A stretch of 16,360 nt of DNA, from the NCBI GenBank assembly GCA_007131625.1, contig SLQC01000034.1, forward strand, positions 1-16,360, written 5' to 3'. Position numbers and translations under genes: made by a program. The notes beneath the pieces are model-generated. The model was not told where the DNA came from and did no database searches. It saw only the letters and a program-made list of their open reading frames with translations. Below are positions 1 through 5,844 of the stretch, piece by piece. Origin of the DNA: Balneolales bacterium (GTDB lineage Bacteria; Bacteroidota; Rhodothermia; Balneolales; Natronogracilivirgulaceae). How positions within the stretch are numbered: position 1 is the stretch's first letter; each line of letters begins with the position of its first letter.

Positions 1-268
1 CCAGACTGTAAGAATCAGATACTACGGTGTTGGCCAGGGCGTTGGAGCGGGCTCCAAGCATCGAATTATGGATGTGAAAACCGCTGCCACCCAAAATTTC
101 CTGGCCGACGGCCGGCGTCACAGTCGATCCGGATACAATGATCATGCATAAAAAGCATATGGGTAGAAAACAATGTGGTAAAGGATCGTTTCTTGTATCA
201 TTATTATCCGAACATTCTATCACACTGCCGGTAATCTTCCTTTGGTCGAGTTTCATGCGGAACAACAT
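1..268 (-). CDS. PorV/PorQ-like outer-membrane protein, 5' end only
   Basis: This is the first 89 codons of a gene that runs off the left edge. The ATG at 268 is chosen because GGAG lies 9 nt upstream; an in-frame ATG at 256 is the alternative. The N-terminus has basic residues, a hydrophobic segment at about residues 33-50 (FLPICFLCMIIVSG) and an Ala/Gly cleavage zone ending near AVGQE, so it is an exported protein. The mature start continues with LGARSNALANTVVSDSYS, which resembles the conserved opening of the PorV/PorQ/UPF0164-type outer-membrane beta-barrels (GAR..AMG.A.....D). In that group PorV and PorQ serve type IX secretion. It follows the Wza-like gene by 12 nt and is probably co-transcribed with it. 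Only the start is visible, so membership is tentative; it could be another FadL-like barrel. Confidence 0.55.
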   Translation of the reverse strand, partial: MLFRMKLDQRKITGSVIECSDNNDTRNDPLPHCFLPICFLCMIIVSGSTVTPAVGQEILGGSGFHIHNSMLGARSNALANTVVSDSYSL

Positions 269-280
269 ATCAGAAGTCTC

Positions 281-1060
281 CTAATTAAAGATTCTGAACA
301 TTCCGAAAAGCAAAACCACATCCCGCATAAAAATTGACAACTCTCTGACAACGTTTTCTTCCCGCGGAACATAAATTATATCTCCCGCCATAATAGGAGC
401 GATAGAGGTGGGGTGTTCTCCGCCACGCAAGTAACGGGTTAGATCCACTACAATAGGATTATTCCGGCCATCACTTCGATATATGGTAATGTTGCGCAGG
501 TCAGCCTCGTCTGTAGTGCCTCCCGCCCGGGATAACATTTCAAAAAGGGAAACATTTTCAAGGATCTCATAGTTGTCGGGCCGTCCGACTGCTCCAAGCA
601 CCGAGACCGTCATTTCCCGAACACCGGTAATACTGATTGAGATATTGATTTCACCTTGTATATATTTGGAAAGCTCTTCCTTTAAATGATCCTTAAGTTC
701 CTCATTGGTCAGTCCTCGTGCTTCAATTGACCCGATAAGGGGCACAGAAAGCAACCCTCTGCCGGTGACGGTGCGCTCTGTATTGAACTCATCATATCCC
801 CAAACGGAAATCTCAATTAGATCCCCTGCTCTGATCCGGTATTCATCCGATTTTTGCTGGACCAGCAGTGCACCGACCTGGGAATGAGTGAGAGTACTAT
901 CCTGAAAACTATTCGATGAGGCGCATGCAGTGAAAATTGTCAACGTAATAACGGCTAATAGAAAAAAAGGATTCACAGATCCGGGAATTGTTTTTTTTTG
1001 CAGGTCATCTAGCCAGGCTGTTGCGTGATCAATTTGAGTCAAACGGTTATCTGGATTCAT
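281..1060 (-). CDS. Wza-type polysaccharide export lipoprotein (Poly_export + SLBB)
   Basis: The 259-residue protein has the order of an outer-membrane polysaccharide export subunit. A basic N-terminus and hydrophobic stretch (about residues 21-45) lead to Cys46 in FTACASS, a plausible but imperfect lipobox. A polysaccharide export domain begins at DEYRIRAGDLIEISVWG (72-88). One SLBB-type domain spans about 151-232 (TVSVLGAVGRPDNYEI to GDIIYVPRE). A hydrophobic C-terminal helix (about 239-256) could cross the outer membrane as in Wza. It should form or contribute to the exit channel for exopolysaccharide. The ATG at 1060 leaves about 20 residues before the basic pair K22-K23; a GTG start at residue 29 would also give a signal sequence. 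The TAG stop overlaps the GGAG of the downstream gene. No Wzc-like inner-membrane partner lies in the window. Confidence 0.85.
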   Translation of the reverse strand: MNPDNRLTQIDHATAWLDDLQKKTIPGSVNPFFLLAVITLTIFTACASSNSFQDSTLTHSQVGALLVQQKSDEYRIRAGDLIEISVWGYDEFNTERTVTGRGLLSVPLIGSIEARGLTNEELKDHLKEELSKYIQGEINISISITGVREMTVSVLGAVGRPDNYEILENVSLFEMLSRAGGTTDEADLRNITIYRSDGRNNPIVVDLTRYLRGGEHPTSIAPIMAGDIIYVPREENVVRELSIFMRDVVLLFGMFRIFN

Positions 1061-1137
1061 TGTTAATTAAATGGATTGATCGAATGGGTCAGTTAATTAT
1101 GGCATTATTGCAAATGGGCTGGAACTCAAACTGTCTG

Positions 1138-1158
1138 CAGGAGTTTCCGAATCTCCTG
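1138..1158. other. Short hairpin upstream of the export gene
   Basis: CAGGAG and CTCCTG form a perfect 6-bp stem around a 9-nt loop, about 80 bp upstream of the Wza-like start codon. It could lie in that gene's leader. No T-run follows on either strand, so a terminator role is not supported. Confidence 0.3.
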
Positions 1159-1267
1159 AATTAGAGGAACATTGAATTATGGTCTGGATGAATTGCATCA
1201 ATTAGTATGCCAAACCGTGCAAATAACCGAAAAAAGTTCATGAATGGTGCGTATGGATGTATAAACA

Positions 1268-1317
1268 AGTTGTTGAAAATTCAGACAGACCTGCGATTGT
1301 TAAAAAATTCAACAACT
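1268..1317. repeat. 10-bp perfect inverted repeat with 30-bp spacer
   Basis: AGTTGTTGAA at 1268-1277 is matched by its exact reverse complement TTCAACAACT at 1308-1317. The arms sit in the gene-poor stretch and could be a stem in an untranslated RNA or a protein-binding site. No target-site duplication or coding frame is attached to it. Confidence 0.5.
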
Positions 1318-1883
1318 GAATGCCGGGAAAGATGTTGTTTTTTTTAACAGTACAGACTGGAGGCTGACAGGGTACGTATATATTTGTACTGGAAGATCAT
1401 CGAAAGCGGATTCATAGTCGATGTTTTGCAGTATCATCTTGAGACTTGCTTTTTTGGGGCATGTTACTTGCTAACAAAAGAACTTTCTGATAGCGCGATC
1501 AATCTGTTCGCGACATGACACTAGCATGAATTTAAAATAATGAAACGAAGACCCCGCTTTAGCACAGAAGGGGACTAACTAACTGTCACAAAACTTCCTT
1601 CAGACGCAGCTCTCAATGGTAACCCGAAGAAATGAACAGACAGATGAGTTTTTTGAAAATAAACTGGAGTCCGCTCGGATTGCGATGTTTACAATACGAT
1701 GCTGGATGAAATGAAAGTTAAAGATTAATGCTGGAATTCGGAGATTTGGTCGATGATCACTGCTTGTTCCCCCAACCATGGAGCAGGAAGTATAAAAGAG
1801 TGGTGCAGGTTAATAAAGTGCAATTATATCAAATAACAGTACTAAAATGGTAAGGGTTTTCTTTATTGAAACTAAACCATGGC

Positions 1884-2468
1884 CTAATAACAAAGTGTCG
1901 GATATATCCCCGATAATAGTAAGATAATAATCCAGAAAATCACCCGGTGGTGCTCTGTATCCGTAGCCAGTTGAAAATCGTACGTGCTTGCAGCCTCATC
2001 AATCCGGGTCCACTCAATTCTTACAGTGTCGGCCCTGATGTCCTCCTCGCCATTTTCAGGATTCAATGCCTCCGGTGGCGGGATTGAGTCAACAGGTTCC
2101 TCTTCGGTAGTGAACGACCAGGTTTCCGACCAGTCACCCGGGCCGGACACATTGATGCCGCGCACACGCCAGAAATAGGTGGTTTCAAAGTCCAGATCAT
2201 CCAAGGATGCTGTGGTATCGGAAAGATCGTCCAGGTCAGCGATCAGCTCATCAAAATCTTCATCAACGGCCAATTGAAAGTGATAGGTATCTGTCAAAAG
2301 TACCTGCTCCCATTCAAAGGGCACTGTCGTTGGTAATCCTTCAGCTCCATTTTCCGGTGTAATGAGTTCGGGAGATAAGGTCAGTTGTGCGTGGGCTAAA
2401 CCTGATACACTTAATAGTAAAGGCAGAAACAGTAATACTCTCGGAATTCCAAATTTGGGGAGGTCCAT
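1884..2468 (-). pseudogene. Truncated secreted fibronectin type III-domain protein
   Basis: The start at 2468 (194 aa) is chosen because it gives a clean signal peptide: a short basic start, the hydrophobic run VLLFLPLLLSVSG, and cleavage after AHA (residue 27). A first FN3-like domain spans about residues 34-121 and ends with YFWRVRGINVSGPGDWSETW. A second begins near 131 with PEALNPENG and repeats the FQLAxD motif (FQLATD at 165-170). After VIF at about 178 the sequence turns into the hydrophobic, non-FN3 tail WIIILLLSG and stops. In another frame just there, GDISDTLLL resembles DLSDTTASL of the first domain, suggesting a frameshift. Intact relatives usually have several repeats and often a C-terminal sorting domain; none follows. 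The longer in-frame start at 2552 adds 28 residues before the signal peptide and is less likely. Confidence 0.6.
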
Positions 2469-2796
2469 TTTGAAATTGTATAAATGTAGTTGATGATACT
2501 CTGTCTCAATAATTGATGATGCTAAGTTTCGTTCTGTATTGAATAATAACAATCTATGACGGGTGGTTGAATAGTGTGTTTTCTGATTTTTATGTCATAC
2601 TTATTAAGTCACTGGTTTTGATAAATCAGAAAATCATTGACTCAGTGGACAGCATAGAATAGTTACCTGCGAATACAATCACCTAACACATGTTAAACAA
2701 GTGGGACAAAAGTTTGTATGGTAACCAATGAGAATTCGTTTGGTCGGCTGGAAGAAGAGTGGGAGATGCTTATGGTGGGAGAGACCAATAACCCGG
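2469..2796. other. Intergenic stretch between sulfotransferase and FN3 gene
   Basis: I see no gene in these 328 bases. They contain an 11-bp perfect inverted repeat at 2579-2633 and presumably the promoter of the FN3 gene near 2480-2550. I cannot place that promoter, because neither a sigma70-type nor a TAnnTTTG-type box stands out. Confidence 0.5.
2579..2633. repeat. 11-bp perfect inverted repeat, A/T-rich
   Basis: TTTTCTGATTT (2579-2589) and AAATCAGAAAA (2623-2633) are exact reverse complements separated by 33 bases. The pair lies about 165 bp beyond the stop of the sulfotransferase gene. On the minus strand it could be a weak terminator stem or an operator. The long loop makes an intrinsic terminator doubtful. 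Confidence 0.4.
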
Positions 2797-3714
2797 CTAC
2801 GGCTCCATCCAGTGGCTCAGATCCCGGTTAATGAGTTTTTGTAATGCCGTTATATCTTTTTTATAATATTGTACAAGTCGGCGGCGGGTTTCATCGGGCA
2901 CTTCCGGTTTGTAATGGGTATATGAAACGAGTTTCAGTTTAAGAGCCTGGAATCGTTCGTCTGTCATCATATATTTCAAAACATATTTCAACGGGTTGTA
3001 GGCAATCAGTCCTTGATACAAATAGTGGATCAGCTTATTGCGCGGGATTTTCGAAACATTGTACCGGATGGTATAATTTCCGGTAAGCATTTCACTTACA
3101 CCCAGATAAGTGTAAAGATCGCCAAGTACCTTTTCCGGATTGTTTTTTAAATCTTCGAACAGATAGACCTTGATTTGAGAGAAGTGCTGCATATAGGAAG
3201 CCATAGGTTCGGCATATAAACCGGCTCCAAGATAATCATAGGCCGGAATCCAGCCCTCTTTCTCTCTTTGCGGCCAGGCTTCGACAGCTTCATCAAAGGA
3301 CAGTTTTTCGTGAAAATCCCGGTTGTGAATGTATTGCGAAAAAGCTCTGTCAACAGGATTCCGCAGCAGTATTATCAGCTTGAGCTTTCCGGGATCGGGA
3401 TGGATTCGTATGATATTCTTTATCGTTGCTTTCGAAAACGATGGGTAAAAATAGCTTACAGATTTTTCCCCTTTTACAGGAGCTTTTACGTTCTTGTAGT
3501 ACTTTTTATAGATGTCCAACCGGGTTATAAATGGGTGATTAAGCACTTTATAATCTGATTGTACATTCTTTCCAGATTGCTCATTCCAAAAAGGGAAAAA
3601 GTTTAATTCCCGTGAAGGCAGATAGATTTCGGGGTGTGCATCCAAATACCGGCTCAGGGAGGTAGTGCCGCATTTTGCGGCTCCTGCGATAATAAAATCA
3701 GGGAAATCGTTCAT
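2797..3714 (-). CDS. PAPS-dependent sulfotransferase (Sulfotransfer_1 type)
   Basis: The 305-aa protein is expected to transfer sulfate from 3'-phosphoadenylyl sulfate to a hydroxyl or amino group, here probably a sugar of the surface polysaccharide. The 5'-phosphosulfate loop is GAAKCGTTSL at residues 11-20, right at the N-terminus as usual. The 3'-phosphate motif is LIILLRNPVDRAFSQY (113-128), with Arg118 and Ser126. GEKSVSYFY at 82-90 fits the position of the catalytic acidic residue in heparan N-deacetylase/N-sulfotransferase-like enzymes. The C-terminal RRRLVQYYKKDITALQKLI is the usual family ending. Length is normal and there is no signal peptide, so it acts in the cytoplasm. It stands alone on the minus strand, divergent from the methyltransferase. 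The natural acceptor cannot be read from the sequence. No PAPS-synthesis genes (cysD, cysN, cysC) are in the window. Confidence 0.9.
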   Translation of the reverse strand: MNDFPDFIIAGAAKCGTTSLSRYLDAHPEIYLPSRELNFFPFWNEQSGKNVQSDYKVLNHPFITRLDIYKKYYKNVKAPVKGEKSVSYFYPSFSKATIKNIIRIHPDPGKLKLIILLRNPVDRAFSQYIHNRDFHEKLSFDEAVEAWPQREKEGWIPAYDYLGAGLYAEPMASYMQHFSQIKVYLFEDLKNNPEKVLGDLYTYLGVSEMLTGNYTIRYNVSKIPRNKLIHYLYQGLIAYNPLKYVLKYMMTDERFQALKLKLVSYTHYKPEVPDETRRRLVQYYKKDITALQKLINRDLSHWMEP

Positions 3715-3940
3715 ATATAAGGGTTTATAGACCTTTGTCTTTTAGACATTTTGAATGTATGTGCAGCAGCATGGCGAAAGTTACTGTTTGTTTCACAGGA
3801 ATGAATATATTGATTTTTATATCAGATTTACCAACCGGACCACATGACCATTATTCAGGCAAGTGTTGAACACAGTTGCTCCAACAGATCTTAAAAAAAA
3901 ATAATCAGATGAATCGGTCATTATATAAAACAGTGATGTG

Positions 3941-3959
3941 CGGATAGTCCGGACATCCG
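3941..3959. promoter_or_regulatory. Near-perfect palindrome just before the methyltransferase start
   Basis: CGGATAGTCCGGACATCCG reads as CGGAT-(A)-GTCC / GGAC-ATCCG, nine pairs with a single extra A. It ends 9 nt before the ATG at 3969. It could be a repressor operator or an RNA hairpin covering the translation start. No regulator gene is nearby to pair it with. Confidence 0.4.
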
Positions 3960-3968
3960 GCGAACAGA

Positions 3969-4796
3969 ATGTACGGGAAAATGAGTAAAAATCAGGATGC
4001 TGCTTCCTATTACCGTGAAGTAGCCGATTATTACAATCAGGACGCAGATGACTTTGAGCAGCGATATCAGGAAAATCCGGTTCTGAAACGTCTCAGGACT
4101 GAGTTTAGAACTGTAACAGAGCAGTACCTCTTCAAAAATGCTCTTGAAGTAGGCTCGGGACCCGGTTTTGATGTCACCTGGTTCGGATCCAGATATCCCG
4201 ACCGTTCATTTCATGCTCTTGACATCTCGCCGGAAATGATTGCGTTGTCAAAAAAAAATGTCCAACGGTTTAAATTGAAAAATGTTCATCACGCCGTGGG
4301 TTCGGTAGAGGATATTCCGGTCGTTTATCCTGGCCGACGGTTTGATATGATCTATATTTATTTTGGAGCATTGAATACCGTCTATGATCTGAAAAAGGCG
4401 GCGCATTGTCTGAAACAGATATCGGCACCTCAGGCAACGTTGGTTTTAACGGTAGTAAACCGGTACTATCTGACAGAAATTCCACTTTGGCTGGCTAAGG
4501 GTAAATTTCGAAAAGCATTTGAACGGGTATTGGGCACATGGCACGGTTACTCCGACATCGTGAAAATCCCAAGTCGCTGTTTGTCGGCCCGGGATATCAA
4601 AAAAGCATTTGGAACGGAATTTGATCGCCTCGAACGCCAGGGTTTCTGTATTTTCTATCCGGCCTGGTATCGTGCCCATCTTCTGCAACGTCTGAAGAAG
4701 AAAGCCGAAATATTGTGGAAAGCCGATCTGGCCATAAACCGGACTCCGTTCTGGAATATGGGAGAATACAGTCTCTATGTGTTTCGGAGCCGGTGA
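3969..4796 (+). CDS. Class I SAM-dependent methyltransferase
   Basis: The 275-aa protein carries a Rossmann-type methyltransferase core. Motif I, ALEVGSGPGFD, lies at residues 58-68. The acidic residue that holds the SAM ribose is Asp85 in HALDISPEM. GSVEDIP (111-117) and RFDMIYIYFGALN (124-136) follow as motifs II and III. The order and spacing match the Methyltransf_11/25 group. A basic, aromatic C-terminal part (about 150-270) probably forms the acceptor site. The surroundings suggest methylation of a sugar or other surface-polymer building block, but the substrate cannot be told. An in-frame ATG at 3981 (residue 5) is an equally possible start. It is the only plus-strand gene of the surface region and converges on the SDR gene, with 72 bp between the stops. 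Confidence 0.85.
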   Translation: MYGKMSKNQDAASYYREVADYYNQDADDFEQRYQENPVLKRLRTEFRTVTEQYLFKNALEVGSGPGFDVTWFGSRYPDRSFHALDISPEMIALSKKNVQRFKLKNVHHAVGSVEDIPVVYPGRRFDMIYIYFGALNTVYDLKKAAHCLKQISAPQATLVLTVVNRYYLTEIPLWLAKGKFRKAFERVLGTWHGYSDIVKIPSRCLSARDIKKAFGTEFDRLERQGFCIFYPAWYRAHLLQRLKKKAEILWKADLAINRTPFWNMGEYSLYVFRSR

Positions 4797-4868
4797 GCCT
4801 GTAATTTCATAGCTCAGATATCAATTCCCTCACTGCGACTTACCTCCTGATCATATACATAATCCATA

Positions 4869-5783
4869 TTATTCCTCAAAACTGTTCAACGTTTCGCGCA
4901 ACCCTTTACTGTGATCGTGGGAAGAGCTTTTAAATTCGGTTATCAAAGGATGCACACTCTTTACAATAAGTGAAAAGGTCAATGCTTCGGCGACCGCCCG
5001 CCCGTATTTTGCGTGTAGCCACCGGTATGACAGTATCTTTACAGGTTTTCCGGTCAGGCGGGAAATGGTCCCGCAAAATTCACTTTGGCGCATGGGTTCA
5101 CCCACATACAGATTATAGATGGTTCCGCCTTGGGATTGTCGGGCCACTTCTATGATCATACTGGCGCAGTCCCGAAGATTTACGAGGCTCATAAAATTTT
5201 CACCGGTTCCATATTGCGGGACGACTCCATCCTGTTTCATTATCCTGTAGAAGAACTGCCGGAACCATGAGTCAGACCCGTAAACCCATGAGGGTCGTAC
5301 GATACTTATTCTGTTTTTCGGTTGCCCGGATTTTTTCAAAAACGGCATTTCAGCTGGCATATAGCTACGTTGAAAACTGATCGGCTGGACAGTTGCATGT
5401 TCGTCTGCCGGGATGTCACCCCGGGAGCCGTATACCAGTGATCCGGAGGTGAACACAATGTGAGGCGGCTCCCCAAGTGAACGTGCCCAGTCCAGCAGTC
5501 TATTGTTGGCTCGGTATCCACGAGTACCGGCCCAATAGCGTGAGAGCATATTTTTGCCGGATATTCTGGCGGCATGAAAGATGGTATCAGGTGGATCGTC
5601 ATCAAGTGCTTTCCAATCAAACGATTGCAGCCCTCCATGCAACAGTTCGATTCCATGCTTCGTCTGTATATCCGGTTGGGAGCGATGGACAAGCAGACGT
5701 AAGCGCACTCCTGAGGTGGAAAGCTGGCGCGCTACTTCATGGCCGATAAATCCGGAAGCGCCGATCAGGAGTACATTTTTCAT
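4869..5783 (-). CDS. Extended SDR: NAD-dependent epimerase/dehydratase family protein
   Basis: The 304-aa protein opens with the dinucleotide-binding fold MKNVLLIGASGFIGHEVA (GASGFIG, residues 8-14). It contains the extended-SDR markers FHAAR (69-73), FTSGSLVYG (111-119) and IVRPSWVYGSDSW (161-173). These fit nucleotide-sugar epimerases, reductases or dehydratases acting in the cytoplasm. The catalytic YxxxK is not intact: the equivalent place reads SYMPAEMPFL, Tyr141 with Glu145 where Lys is expected. Activity may therefore be altered, or the protein may bind a sugar nucleotide without classic SDR chemistry. It starts 61 bp after the glycosyltransferase-nucleotidyltransferase gene on the same strand and is probably co-transcribed with it, which supports a role in making or modifying an activated sugar. 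The substrate is not known. Confidence 0.85.
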   Translation of the reverse strand: MKNVLLIGASGFIGHEVARQLSTSGVRLRLLVHRSQPDIQTKHGIELLHGGLQSFDWKALDDDPPDTIFHAARISGKNMLSRYWAGTRGYRANNRLLDWARSLGEPPHIVFTSGSLVYGSRGDIPADEHATVQPISFQRSYMPAEMPFLKKSGQPKNRISIVRPSWVYGSDSWFRQFFYRIMKQDGVVPQYGTGENFMSLVNLRDCASMIIEVARQSQGGTIYNLYVGEPMRQSEFCGTISRLTGKPVKILSYRWLHAKYGRAVAEALTFSLIVKSVHPLITEFKSSSHDHSKGLRETLNSFEE

Positions 5784-5844
5784 TTATTGCGTTGAGTATG
5801 TTAAAAGATACCGGAAGGAGTTAAAGGATATCTGACTTTTTGTG

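Larger units (their letters stand above)
1061..1883. other. 823-base stretch without a convincing gene
   Basis: I find no convincing gene on either strand here; reading frames are broken into pieces of about 40 codons or less. It holds a 6-bp stem hairpin at 1138-1158 and a 10-bp perfect inverted repeat (1268-1277 with 1308-1317). It also has a string matching the Bacteroides -7 promoter consensus TAnnTTTG on the plus strand at 1379-1386, without a clear TTTG partner upstream. A G/C-rich interrupted hairpin lies at about 1552-1574. The stretch separates the truncated FN3 gene from the export operon and may be decayed DNA left by a deletion or a lost mobile element, but I recognise no transposase fragment. 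Confidence 0.6.

Noticed and set aside
1309..1437. 42-codon minus-strand frame starting MILQNIDYES
   Set aside because: It has no recognisable family, no clear leader and an unremarkable length for chance; not enough to call a gene.
1616..1714. 32-codon plus-strand frame (MVTRRNEQTDEFF...) in the gene-poor stretch
   Set aside because: It vaguely recalls transposase ends, but it is too short to assign and no terminal repeats or second fragment were found.
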